Assembly: GCA_035326425.1 (NCBI GenBank)
Contig: DAOLFG010000016.1
Location: 1-64,000 of the forward strand
Reading direction: 5' to 3'
DNA from: CALKJU01 sp035326425
GTDB lineage: Bacteria; Pseudomonadota; Alphaproteobacteria; Geminicoccales; Geminicoccaceae
Length of the DNA: 64,000 nucleotides
Within the stretch, counting starts at the first letter, position 1. The number at the start of each line of letters is the position of its first letter. The notes below the pieces were generated by a model. The model was not told the DNA's origin. It made no database searches and saw nothing but the letters and a program-made list of their open reading frames with translations. Of the stretch, positions 1-8,166 are shown in pieces. The position numbers and the translations under genes were made by a program.

Positions 1-129
1 ATTCCTAAGCTGTTGGGAATCGCTGCCGATTCACTCAGGTCGGATGCCGCTCTAGGCCCCGAAGCCCCAACGAACGGCTGCGCCGGCGTCGCATGGGCGT
101 CTCCCCGCTTCTGGTCGCAGCTCTCCCTT

Positions 130-405
130 GCTGCGTTCAAAAACGGAGCATGCGATGACCGCTGACCACCAGGGTCACGATCGACAGTCGATGCCAGCAA
201 GGTGCGAAGCGCCAGCAATGCCGCCAGATCCACGCCCGGTCGGGACGCCAAGCGCATCGGCAGGCAGGCCAGCCGGTCGAACATCCAGGCCGGCAGCTCC
301 TGCCAGCGGCCGCCGCTCCCACCACGAGCGCAGCGCACGACGTCACCGGCAGGCTTCCCGATCAGCTCGTAAACCTGGACGACGCATCCAGCCCAAGGGT
401 GCCAG
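130..405 (-). pseudogene. Possible IS-associated small ORF remnant
   Basis: A minus-strand frame stays open from about 405 to the window edge and contains the segment LPAWMFDRLACLPMRLA. It resembles in style the small accessory proteins that travel with rhizobial insertion elements. No convincing start codon or ribosome binding site is visible, and the conserved-looking part ends near position 200. It sits in a tract of other IS debris. The family is not firmly recognised; this is an inference from composition and neighbourhood. Confidence 0.25.
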
Positions 406-454
406 GGATAAAGAACCTCCCGCTCCTCGGCGGGCTCAGTCCCGTGGGTGTTCC

Positions 455-556
455 GTCGTCCGGTTGTACAACGAGGACCGTCCGCACGGGTCGATCGGGC
501 AGAAACCCCCGATCGGGTTGCACAACTCCGGTGGCGCAGCCAGCCCGTCACCGTGA
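455..556 (+). pseudogene. IS3-family transposase, C-terminal remnant
   Basis: The last 33 codons encode a segment with YNEDRPHGSIGQKPP followed by a short tail and stop. This is the usual C-terminal end of an IS3-family OrfB (DDE integrase core), where YNxxRPHxxxG follows the last helix. Everything upstream, including all three catalytic acidic residues, is missing or out of frame, so the gene is dead. The downstream 100 bases look like the matching IS end. Confidence 0.6.
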
Positions 557-660
557 GCGAAGGCCGGAAACTCCAGCTTCGGGGTGCTCCAAAGAAGGGG
601 TTCGGACCACGAACTGGAATTTTCCAGCTCAGCCCGGTCCAGAAAACGGGACGCAGGTCA
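557..660 (+). mobile_element. Probable right end of a decayed IS3-family element
   Basis: The stretch after the transposase remnant contains an end-like sequence (CGGTCCAGAAAACGGGACG, then CAGGTCA) finishing in CA, as IS3-family ends do. No matching left end or target duplication is visible in the window. The next IS fragment, in opposite orientation, abuts exactly here, so the boundary at 660 may be a nested insertion point. Assignment is by resemblance only. Confidence 0.35.
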
Positions 661-857
661 GTTGTGGTCCGTCGTGGACCGGTTGGCAAAAGTGATCGGG
701 GTGAGCCCGCCGAGGCTCTTATGGGGTCGTCGGGTGTTGTAGTCGACCCGCCATAGTTCGACGACCCGTCGCGCGGCCGGCAGGCTGCGCAACCGGTGCT
801 GGTTGAGGCATTCGTCCCGCAGCCGGCCGATCGGCCTCTCGACGAAGCCGTTCTGCA
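658..857 (-). pseudogene. IS3-family transposase (second element), C-terminal remnant
   Basis: Minus-strand reading gives QNGFVERPIGRLRDECL at its start and DYNTRRPHKSLGGLTPITF near its end. These are the last catalytic-Glu region and the C-terminus of an IS407-like OrfB. The usual FNG after the Glu region is changed to PIG. The frame continues upstream of about 857 into unrelated sequence, so the N-terminal two thirds, including the two catalytic Asp residues, are gone. The fragment lies about 80 bp upstream of the sulfatase promoter and marks the edge of the IS tract. Confidence 0.7.
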
Positions 858-935
858 CCTTCACCCGCAGAAATGCACCGATGCAAACCGAAAATGCCCA
901 ACACCAGGCATCTACAGATGTGCCACGCAGGCCCC

Positions 936-981
936 TTGACATATCAAGTAAAATATCAGATACCTCGATACGATCAGGAGG
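936..981 (+). promoter_or_regulatory. Sulfatase promoter with GntR-type operator and strong ribosome binding site
   Basis: A perfect -35 box TTGACA (936-941) is followed after 17 bases by a weak -10 (GATACC, 959-964). The 10-bp palindrome-like TGACATATCA (937-946) overlaps the -35 box and differs at one base from TGATATATCA at the promoter of the divergent operon near 8150. A further ATATCA lies at 953-958. AGGAGG at 976-981 is seven bases before the TTG start at 989. Confidence 0.55.
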
Positions 982-988
982 TAGCAAA

Positions 989-2449
989 TTGTCCGTCACG
1001 GCAAGGAATACCGTCATAATTATGGCCGACGAGTTCAATGCTCGTATGTTTTCCTACTACGGAGCCGACAGGCCGCTGACGCCGACGCTCGATGGCCTCG
1101 CGAAGTGTGGAACGCTCTTTTCCAACGCCTACTGCAACAGCCCGATCTGCGTTCCCTCGCGCGCCGCGTTCGCCACGGGGCGCTACGTCCATCAGACGGC
1201 CAACTGGGACAATGCCCACCCGTACGACGGCAGCATTCCGGGGTGGGGGCATGCCCTCATCGCCGCCGGCCACGAGGTCGTTTCGATCGGGAAGCTCCAC
1301 TATCGGCGGGTGGGCGACCCGAATGGCTTCTCGACCGAGATCATGCCAATGCACGTCGCCAATGGCGTCGGCGATGTCCTCGGCTCCGTCCGTGGAAGAG
1401 CGGGCGGGGGCGGCGGCTGGGTGGCGCGCGACGTCGGTCGTGGCGACACGGACTATTCCCGTTACGACCAGGACATCACGCGCGCCGCGGTGGACTGGCT
1501 GAAGGCAAGGGCGGCGGCTGTGTCGCCGAAGCCCTGGGTGCTGTTCGTATCCTTCGTATGCCCGCATCCCCCGTTCATGGCACCGGCTGCGTTCCATGAT
1601 CTCTATGAGCGGGACCGCCTGCCGTGGCCGAGGTTGCGGGGCGCCGGCGAACGCGCCGCCCATCCGTTCATCCGTGGCCTCCTGGACGCGAACGATCCCG
1701 AGCGACATTTCGACGAGGACTCGATCTACGAGGCCGTCGCCGCCTACTACGGACTGTGCAGCTTCATCGACGACAATGTCCGGCAGATCCTCGAAGCGGT
1801 GAAGACGTTCGCCGGCTCGGCCGAGCCCAGGGTCGTCTTCACCAGCGACCACGGCGAGAGCCTCGGCCGGCGCGGGCTGTGGGGCAAGCGCTCGTTCTAC
1901 GAGGAAAGTGTCGCGGTGCCGCTGATCATGGCCGGCGCGGACGTCCCTGCCGGGCGGGTGTGCGCGACGCCGGTCTCCCTGGTGGATTTCCACCCGACCG
2001 TTCTGGAAGCGGCCGGCGAGCCCGAACTGTGCGATCCTGCTCTTCCCGGCCGCTCGCTGTTCGGCCTTGCAGGTAGCGACGATCCCGAGCGCATGGTGCT
2101 CAGCGAGTACCACGCGAGCGGCGCGATAGCCGCCGGGTTCATGCTGCGTCGCGGACGTTACAAGTACATCCACTATGTGGGGCTGGAGCCGCAACTCTTC
2201 GATCTGGAGGACGATCCCGACGAGTTGTGGGATCTGGCAGCCAGCCCGGCGTTCCGACCCCTGCGCGACGAGCTCGAGCGCACCCTTCGCACGCTGGTCG
2301 ATCCCGAGGCGGTCGACCAGCGCGCGCGTGCCGACCAGCGCGCCCTGGTGGAGCGGCACGGGGGTGTCGAGGCTGTCCTGAAGCGCGGAACGTTCGGGAA
2401 TTCTCCAGTTCCTGGCGCGAAGCCGAAATACATGTCTCCCACGTCCTGA
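989..2449 (+). CDS. Sulfatase (choline-sulfatase-like, formylglycine type)
   Basis: Arylsulfatase-superfamily hydrolase that would release sulfate from a sulfate ester. The formylglycine motif C-V-P-S-R is present with the modifiable cysteine at residue 54 (codon 1148-1150). The N-terminal metal-binding strand reads IIMADE, and a late FTSDHGESLG block matches the C-terminal metal site. The protein is 486 residues, normal for a BetC-like enzyme. TTG at 989 is chosen because AGGAGG lies seven bases upstream and because the longer frame runs back into IS debris. No signal peptide is seen, so it probably acts in the cytoplasm on imported substrate. It heads an operon with an ABC importer. The substrate is unknown; choline sulfate is only one possibility. 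No formylglycine-generating enzyme is encoded in the window. Confidence 0.85.
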   Translation: MSVTARNTVIIMADEFNARMFSYYGADRPLTPTLDGLAKCGTLFSNAYCNSPICVPSRAAFATGRYVHQTANWDNAHPYDGSIPGWGHALIAAGHEVVSIGKLHYRRVGDPNGFSTEIMPMHVANGVGDVLGSVRGRAGGGGGWVARDVGRGDTDYSRYDQDITRAAVDWLKARAAAVSPKPWVLFVSFVCPHPPFMAPAAFHDLYERDRLPWPRLRGAGERAAHPFIRGLLDANDPERHFDEDSIYEAVAAYYGLCSFIDDNVRQILEAVKTFAGSAEPRVVFTSDHGESLGRRGLWGKRSFYEESVAVPLIMAGADVPAGRVCATPVSLVDFHPTVLEAAGEPELCDPALPGRSLFGLAGSDDPERMVLSEYHASGAIAAGFMLRRGRYKYIHYVGLEPQLFDLEDDPDELWDLAASPAFRPLRDELERTLRTLVDPEAVDQRARADQRALVERHGGVEAVLKRGTFGNSPVPGAKPKYMSPTS

Positions 2450-2480
2450 GCGCGCGGGAGCCAGCGAAGGAGCCACCACG

Positions 2481-3569
2481 ATGAGCGGTCGATGCGTCCA
2501 TCTCGGCGGAACCGGGCTCGTCCGGACCGCGAGCCGCCGGAGCATCCTCGGCGGTATGGCCGCCGGTGCCACGGCCCTCGCCGTCGGCATGCCTTCCGGG
2601 GCGCGCGCGCATCCGACGAATGTCGACGTCGCCAAGGCCAAGGCCGAGGGGATGCTCACCCTCTACTTCAGCCTCGACCAGAAGATCGCAAGCGCGATCA
2701 TGAAGGCGTTCCAGGAGAAGTATGGCATCGAGGTCGAGTATTTCCGCGCCGGTCCCGCCGACCTCGCGGCCAAGATCTTCGCGGAGGCCGACGTCAGCGC
2801 GGTCGTGCCGGACATGCTCGATATCTCCGATCTCAGCGCGATAGCGGCGATGAAGGAGCGCGGGCTGCTGATGGCGCACCGATCTCCGGTCGCAGACTCG
2901 GTGCCCGGGAACCTGCGCGATCCGGACGAGATGTGGATCGCCGACCGGCTGTCGCAGTCGGTCCTGCAGTACTCCACCAGGGAGTTCAACGAGAGCACGC
3001 GTCCGAATACCTGGGCGGACGTCGCCAAGCCCGCCTACAAGAACCGCGTGGCAATCGGCGTCAGCCCGAACGGCGACGGAGCATGGAAGCTCTACCTGCT
3101 GGCCGAGCTGCTCGGCTGGGACTACCTGAAGCGCCTTGCCGACAGCAACGTGCTGCGTGTCGCCACCCCGCAGCTGATGACCCAGGTCGTCGAGAGCGGC
3201 GAACGCGGAATCGGCCTCGCCATCAACGACAACATCGCCTGGCGCTCGAAGGCCGACGGCAAGCCGACGGACTACCTCTATCCGGCCGAGGGCGTCCCGG
3301 CGGAGGCGGGGGCCTGCTGCCTCATGGCCGGCTCGAAGCACCCCAACGCCGCCGCCCTGTTCTACGACTGGTGGATGGGGGACGAGGGGCAAGCGCTGCT
3401 CGTCGCCGGAGGCAAGTATTCGAGCCGCACGAGCCTGCCGCCGCCCGCCGGGATGCAGTCGCTCGCCGGCCTGAAGCTGATGTCGATCGATCCGCAGAAA
3501 TTCCGGCGCGAGCGGACCGAGATATTGCAGAAGATGAGCGATATCTTCGGCGGTGAATGGGGCATCTGA
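2481..3569 (+). CDS. ABC importer periplasmic binding protein, AfuA/phosphonate type, Tat-exported
   Basis: Substrate-binding protein of about 362 residues. The N-terminus carries a twin-arginine motif (SRRSIL, around residue 20) followed by an Ala/Gly-rich hydrophobic stretch ending in ARA, so export through Tat after folding is likely. The body resembles the SBP_bac_6 group, which covers Fe(3+), 2-aminoethylphosphonate and related ligands. AAGGAG lies about ten bases before the ATG. It lies 31 bp after the sulfatase gene and is followed by its permease and ATPase, so all four are probably co-transcribed. Ligand identity cannot be told; a sulfated or phosphonated organic compound would fit the neighbouring sulfatase. 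Confidence 0.85.
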   Translation: MSGRCVHLGGTGLVRTASRRSILGGMAAGATALAVGMPSGARAHPTNVDVAKAKAEGMLTLYFSLDQKIASAIMKAFQEKYGIEVEYFRAGPADLAAKIFAEADVSAVVPDMLDISDLSAIAAMKERGLLMAHRSPVADSVPGNLRDPDEMWIADRLSQSVLQYSTREFNESTRPNTWADVAKPAYKNRVAIGVSPNGDGAWKLYLLAELLGWDYLKRLADSNVLRVATPQLMTQVVESGERGIGLAINDNIAWRSKADGKPTDYLYPAEGVPAEAGACCLMAGSKHPNAAALFYDWWMGDEGQALLVAGGKYSSRTSLPPPAGMQSLAGLKLMSIDPQKFRRERTEILQKMSDIFGGEWGI

Positions 3570-3630
3570 TGCTCACCGCAGGATCGCGCGGCTCCGCCGG
3601 CAGCGAATGCCGCCGCAGCGCTCGTCGGCC

Positions 3631-5331
3631 ATGAACGACATCCGGGCGGCCTTTTCCCAGAACCTCGCGCGCACGCTGGTTCTGGGGCTGGCGATCCTGC
3701 TTCTCCTCTTCATCGTCGGCTATCCGATCGTCTGGCTGCTGCTGGGGGCCTTCGGCTTTCCGGCTGAGCTCGGCCTCGGCAGCTTCGTGCAGGCCTACAG
3801 CCGCAGCCAGAACTTCGTCACCCTGAAGAACACGCTGGTGCTGACCATCGGCGCCAGCCTGCTCAGTGTCGTCTTCGGGGTGCCGCTCGCCTGGGCGACG
3901 GCGAAGACCGACATGCCACTCCGCCGGGTGATCCAGGCATTGGTGGCGCTGGCCTACATCACGCCGGCCTACCTGACGGCGCTGGCCTGCATCATCCTGT
4001 TGGGTCCGGAAGCGGGCTACCTGAACCGGCTCGCGGTCTCGCTGTTCGGGCTGGAGAAGGGGCCATTCAATGCGTTCAGCATGGGAGGCGTGACGCTCGT
4101 CGTCGCCACGCACGTCTTCGCCTTCACCTATTTTCTGACCCATGCGGCGCTCTGCTCGATCGACACGTCGCTCGAGCAGTCGGCGCAGATCCTCGGGCTC
4201 GGTCGCTTGGGCGTCATCTGGCACATCACCTTGCCGCTGGTCCTGCCGGCGATCAGCGGCGGCGCGATACTCGCGGCGATCGAAGCCATGTCGTCGTTCG
4301 GGCCGCAGGCCTTTCTCGGGCTGCCCGCCCAGATCGTGTTCCTGCCGACACGAATCTACGCGGTCATGAACACCTACCCGCCGCGCTTCGGGGAAGCCTC
4401 CGCGCTCTCGCTCATCCTCGTCGCGCTCACGGTCCTCATGCTGGTCGTTCAGCGGTCCTATCTCGACCGGCGCTCCTACGTCACCGTTACGGGACGGTCG
4501 GGCTCGGCCCAGACCATCGCCCTCGGCGGCTGGCGGTGGCCTGTATTCGCCGCATGCTTCGCCATCGTGGCCATCGCCTCCATCGCCCCGATCGTGGTTC
4601 TGGTCGTCACCTCGTTCAGCGTCAGCTGGATCGACAGATTCGGCCTCGACAACGTGACGCTCGAGAACTTTCGGATCGCCCTGGTCGAGGATTCGCTGGC
4701 GGTTCGCGGCATCTACAACAGCTTCCGGCTCGCGGGCATCGCAGCCCTTGCCGCGACCGCGATCGGCCTGTTCATCGCCTACACCGACGTCAGGACGAAA
4801 TGGCGGGGTCGGGCCTTGCTCGACTATCTGGCGATACTGCCGCTCGGTCTTCCGGGAACGGTGATGGCGGTGGGCGTCCTCATGGCGTTCATAAGGCCGC
4901 CCCTCGTCCTCTACGGCACGGTCTGGATTCTGCTCATCGCCTACACGGCCCGGCTGCTGCCGCTCTCGGTGCGCGTCACCAATGGAACACTGCGCCAGAT
5001 CGATCCGTCGCTCGAGGAGGCCGCGAGAATATCGGGCGCCAGCTGGCTCGGCGCGATCCGCCACGTCCTCCTGCCGCTCGCCTGGCGTGGCATCGTCGTC
5101 GCGTTCCTGTTGGCGTTCATTCCGGCGCTGAGCGAGCTCAGCGCGACGATCCTGCTCTACACCAGCCGCACCGAGACGATCGCGATCGCCATGTTCACGT
5201 TGAACGAGCAGGGCCGGCTCGAGGTCGTGGCCGCGCTCGCGGTCTTCACGATCGGCATCATCTTGGCGTTCAGCATGCTGCTGAACTGGGTGAGCACCGA
5301 GCGCGGTGCCGCTCCCCCGGCTGCGTCCTAG
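3631..5331 (+). CDS. Fused ABC permease, FbpB type (two membrane domains)
   Basis: Integral membrane protein of about 566 residues with roughly twelve hydrophobic segments and two tandem BPD_transp_1 domains. Each half has the EAA-type cytoplasmic loop: one near EQSAQILGLG and one near EEAARISGASWLG. This architecture is typical of FbpB/PotB-like permeases that pair with AfuA-type binding proteins. The start is uncertain: GTG 3553 would overlap the binding-protein gene, ATG 3607 is possible, and ATG 3631 is chosen because it begins just before the first amphipathic and hydrophobic segment. It forms the channel of the importer encoded by its two neighbours. Confidence 0.88.
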   Translation: MNDIRAAFSQNLARTLVLGLAILLLLFIVGYPIVWLLLGAFGFPAELGLGSFVQAYSRSQNFVTLKNTLVLTIGASLLSVVFGVPLAWATAKTDMPLRRVIQALVALAYITPAYLTALACIILLGPEAGYLNRLAVSLFGLEKGPFNAFSMGGVTLVVATHVFAFTYFLTHAALCSIDTSLEQSAQILGLGRLGVIWHITLPLVLPAISGGAILAAIEAMSSFGPQAFLGLPAQIVFLPTRIYAVMNTYPPRFGEASALSLILVALTVLMLVVQRSYLDRRSYVTVTGRSGSAQTIALGGWRWPVFAACFAIVAIASIAPIVVLVVTSFSVSWIDRFGLDNVTLENFRIALVEDSLAVRGIYNSFRLAGIAALAATAIGLFIAYTDVRTKWRGRALLDYLAILPLGLPGTVMAVGVLMAFIRPPLVLYGTVWILLIAYTARLLPLSVRVTNGTLRQIDPSLEEAARISGASWLGAIRHVLLPLAWRGIVVAFLLAFIPALSELSATILLYTSRTETIAIAMFTLNEQGRLEVVAALAVFTIGIILAFSMLLNWVSTERGAAPPAAS

Positions 5332-5341
5332 GAGGCCAGGG

Positions 5342-6418
5342 GTGGCACTCATCGAGATTCGGGCGGTCGATAAGTCGTTCGGGTCGGTCGACGTCCTTCG
5401 CTCTGTCAGCCTCAGCATCGGCGAGCGCGAGTTCGTCACGTTTCTCGGCCCGTCCGGCTGTGGCAAGACGACGATGCTGCGCATCATCGCCGGCTTCCTG
5501 ACACCGGACCGTGGCGAGATCCGGGTCGACGGCGCGGTGCTGTCGTCGGCGGGAAGCGCGGTTCCGCCCGAGCGGCGACGCATGGGCATGGTGTTCCAGA
5601 ACTACGCCGTTTGGCCGCACATGACGGTGGCCGAGAACGTCGGCTTCGGACTCAAGATCGCCGGCGTCGAGAAGCGCGAGAGGGTCGACCGGGTCGCCCG
5701 GATTCTCTCGGCCGTCGGCCTGGATGGATACGGGGACCGCCGACCGCAGCAGCTCTCGGGCGGACAGCAGCAGCGCGTGGCGCTGGCCCGATCGCTGGTC
5801 GTCGAGCCGGCGATCATCCTGCTCGACGAGCCCTTGTCGAACCTCGATGCCAAGCTACGGGAGAAGATGCGTGTCGAGCTGAAGGTGCTGCAGCGGCGTA
5901 CCGGCATCACCTTCGTCTACGTCACGCACGATCAGGCCGAGGCCATGGCGATGTCCGACCGCGTCGCCGTGTTCCAGGCAGGCACGCTGCAGCAATGCGC
6001 TCCTCCGAGGGAGATCTACGAACGGCCCGCCAATCTCTTCGTGGCCGAGTTCATGGGAGGCCTCAACAGGCTGCAAGTCGAGGTGGTCGGCTCCGAGGGC
6101 GGACGAACGGTGGTGCGGCTCGCCGGCCACCAACTGAAGGCGGTCGCACGCACGGCGGGCGTGCCCGCCTCCGGCGTGGCCACATTGGCCGTTCGACCCG
6201 AGGCGATCGGGATCGACCTGCCGGCTTCCGGCTCGGAGCTCAATCAAATCGACGGCACCATCACAGCCCTCACATTCCTCGGCAACTTCATCGACTACGA
6301 TGTCGACGTCGCAGGACAGGCGGTGCGGGTGCAGGCCGACCGGTGGCGAACGCGCGAAGTCGGCAGCCGCGTGCGTCTGCAAATCCCGGTCGAGGAATGC
6401 ATCGTGATCGGGCGGTAG
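5342..6418 (+). CDS. ABC transporter ATPase, FbpC/PotA type
   Basis: Nucleotide-binding subunit of 358 residues energising the preceding fused permease. It has Walker A GPSGCGKTT, Q-loop QNYAVWPHMTV, signature LSGGQQQRVALARSL, Walker B IILLDEPLSNLD and H-loop VTHDQ. A C-terminal regulatory TOBE-like domain follows from about residue 240. The GTG start at 5342 is chosen because AGGAGG sits just upstream, inside and after the permease stop; a longer frame from 5306 would overlap the permease. It is one of only two transport ATPases in the window, so it could in principle also serve importers that lack one. Confidence 0.92.
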   Translation: MALIEIRAVDKSFGSVDVLRSVSLSIGEREFVTFLGPSGCGKTTMLRIIAGFLTPDRGEIRVDGAVLSSAGSAVPPERRRMGMVFQNYAVWPHMTVAENVGFGLKIAGVEKRERVDRVARILSAVGLDGYGDRRPQQLSGGQQQRVALARSLVVEPAIILLDEPLSNLDAKLREKMRVELKVLQRRTGITFVYVTHDQAEAMAMSDRVAVFQAGTLQQCAPPREIYERPANLFVAEFMGGLNRLQVEVVGSEGGRTVVRLAGHQLKAVARTAGVPASGVATLAVRPEAIGIDLPASGSELNQIDGTITALTFLGNFIDYDVDVAGQAVRVQADRWRTREVGSRVRLQIPVEECIVIGR

Positions 6419-6522
6419 GCCGCGGAGCCCTTGTGAGCGGGAGCCTGTGGCTTCTCCTGCCAACCCGCGGACACGATCGAGTCGCCGACAAGCCACAGGC
6501 GACTGCTGGCGAAATGGGGGCG

Positions 6523-7290
6523 ATGATGTTCTCCGAGCTCCGCGGCAAGACGGTACTCGTGACGGGCTCCAGCTCCGGGATAGGCGCGGCGGTAGCGCGC
6601 GGCTTCGCCAGGGTAGGCGCCCGTGTGGCCGTCCACTACAACCGCAACAAGATCGGTGCGGAGGCCGTCGCCGGCGCCATACGCACATCCGGCGGCGAGG
6701 CCCATGTGCTGTCGGGCGACCTCACCGATAGCGCCGTCGCGGTCGGGTTGTGCGAGCGGGTGGTCGCGGCCTGCGGGCAGCTCGACATACTCGTCAACAA
6801 CGCCGGCGATGCGGTCCGCAAGTGCACCTATGCGGATGCGAACGACGAGACGTTCGCCGAGGTCCTGAACGTCAACGTGCGCTCGACGATGATGGTGACG
6901 AAGGGCGTCATCCCGCATCTCCGCGCGCGCAGGAGCGGCACCATCATCAACGTCTCGTCGGGAGCGGCGCGCAACGGTTCGCGCGTCGGCAGCGGGTTCT
7001 ACGGTTCCGCCAAGGCGTTCGTGAACAATATGACCCGAGGGATGGCGAAAGAGCTGGCACCCGACGGCATTCGGGTCAACGCCGTCTCGCCGGGCTTCAT
7101 CCTCACGCCATTCCACGAACGCCACTCGAACGTCGAGCACGCCGAGTTGGCTCGTTCGCAGATTCCGCTCGGCCGGACCGGAACTCCAGAAGATTGCGTA
7201 GGCGCCTTCCTGTTTCTCGCCTGTGAAGAGCTGAGCGGCTTTGTGACCGGCCAGGTGATCGAGGTGAATGGAGGCCAAGCGATGCCGTGA
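6523..7290 (+). CDS. SDR-family oxidoreductase
   Basis: Classical short-chain dehydrogenase of about 255 residues. The cofactor motif is TGSSSGIG, the central motif NNAG is intact, and the catalytic pair is in YGSAK. The C-terminus is the usual GQVIEVNGG. It lies about 100 bp after the ATPase gene in the same direction and is probably the last gene of the sulfatase operon. Such enzymes oxidise or reduce a hydroxyl or keto group on the imported compound; the substrate cannot be inferred. ATG codons at 6514, 6523 and 6526 are all in frame, and 6523 is a compromise. Confidence 0.85.
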   Translation: MMFSELRGKTVLVTGSSSGIGAAVARGFARVGARVAVHYNRNKIGAEAVAGAIRTSGGEAHVLSGDLTDSAVAVGLCERVVAACGQLDILVNNAGDAVRKCTYADANDETFAEVLNVNVRSTMMVTKGVIPHLRARRSGTIINVSSGAARNGSRVGSGFYGSAKAFVNNMTRGMAKELAPDGIRVNAVSPGFILTPFHERHSNVEHAELARSQIPLGRTGTPEDCVGAFLFLACEELSGFVTGQVIEVNGGQAMP

Positions 7291-7365
7291 GCGGTCGGCG
7301 CCCTGCTGGGCTGTCGGCAGGCTTGCGGTGGCGATCCCGTTCGACCAGACAGCTCGGCGCCTGCG

Positions 7366-8082
7366 CTACCAGCCACCCGACAGCCCCGAATACTTCTGAA
7401 TGACGGCGATCATCACGCCACGGGCGTGTGCCCGGTGCGCCTGGTGGATGTCTCGGGCGCGGTCCGATTCGCCGGCCTGGATGGCGTCGACCAGCGCTCG
7501 GTGATCTTCGACGGAGCGGGTCGGCTTTGGTCGGAGACGAACGGTGAACAGCCTCAGCCTGTGCAACTGCATGTTCAGCGGCTCGATGACCTTCTGAATC
7601 CTGCGGTTGCGGGCGATCTCGATGATGGCATCGTGGAACCGCTCGTCGGCGATGACCCAGGCGTCGAGGTCGTCCCTGGCGAGGGCGTCCTCCTGCTCGC
7701 GGACGCAGCGGTTCAGCCGGGCCACGTCCTCGGCCGTGGCGCGATCGGCCGCGAGCTTCACGGCCATGCCTTCCAGGCCCTCGAGCATCTCGTAGATCTC
7801 GCGTGCGTCTTCGGCGGAGATGGCGCTGACGAAATAGCCCCGCCGCGGCACGACCCCGACCAGTCCCTCGTCGCGCAGGCGCATCAGCGCTTCCCGCACC
7901 GGCATCCGGCCGATGCCCAGCCACTCCGAGATATGACGCTCGGTCAGGGGCTTGCCGGGCTGGAGCACGAGATTGCCGATCGCCTGCTTCAGCTGGCTGT
8001 AGGCCCGCTCGGCCAGGGCCACGTTGCCGGCCGCTCCTCGCCGCAGGGGGCGCGCGTCCTCAGGGATTGCGACTTCGCTCAT
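7366..8082 (-). CDS. GntR-family transcriptional regulator, FCD subfamily
   Basis: DNA-binding regulator of 238 residues. The N-terminal winged helix includes LTERHISEWLGIGRMPVREAL, compressed here as TERHISEWLGIGRMPVREA. The C-terminal helical FCD ligand domain has the metal-binding style FHDAIIEIA and EDHRALVDAI, with histidines and acidic residues in the usual spacing. It is encoded between, and antisense to, the sulfatase operon and the long catabolic operon. Almost identical palindromes, TGACATATCA and TGATATATCA, lie at the promoters of those two operons. It probably represses both until a pathway acid binds. That link is inference from position and shared sites. Confidence 0.88.
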   Translation of the reverse strand: MSEVAIPEDARPLRRGAAGNVALAERAYSQLKQAIGNLVLQPGKPLTERHISEWLGIGRMPVREALMRLRDEGLVGVVPRRGYFVSAISAEDAREIYEMLEGLEGMAVKLAADRATAEDVARLNRCVREQEDALARDDLDAWVIADERFHDAIIEIARNRRIQKVIEPLNMQLHRLRLFTVRLRPKPTRSVEDHRALVDAIQAGESDRARDIHQAHRAHARGVMIAVIQKYSGLSGGW

Positions 8083-8127
8083 GCGCCCGTTTGACCTCGA
8101 AACGATCCGACTCGCAACAAGGGACGC

Positions 8128-8166
8128 TCGACAGACCTTCTGCAGAATGATATATCAGATGATATG
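8128..8166 (+). promoter_or_regulatory. Promoter and GntR operator overlapping the start of the long operon
   Basis: TCGACA (8128-8133) and TATATC (8151-8156) are separated by 17 bases and would place the transcript start at or next to the ATG at 8164. The perfect palindrome TGATATATCA (8148-8157) covers the -10 box. A second inverted repeat, ATATCA-GA-TGATAT (8152-8165), runs into the start codon. No Shine-Dalgarno sequence is visible, so the first gene may be translated from a leaderless mRNA. Confidence 0.5.

Noticed and set aside
803..988. N-terminal extension of the sulfatase starting at 803
   Set aside because: The extra 62 residues come from the antisense of the transposase relic and the promoter; TTG 989 has an ideal ribosome binding site.
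974..2659. A 561-codon minus-strand frame over the sulfatase gene
   Set aside because: The plus strand carries the CVPSR sulfatase motif and a strong ribosome binding site; the minus-strand product resembles nothing.
3322..5589. A 755-codon minus-strand frame
   Set aside because: It is antisense to the fused permease gene; the translation is highly charged and repetitive with no domain, while the plus strand has clear motifs.
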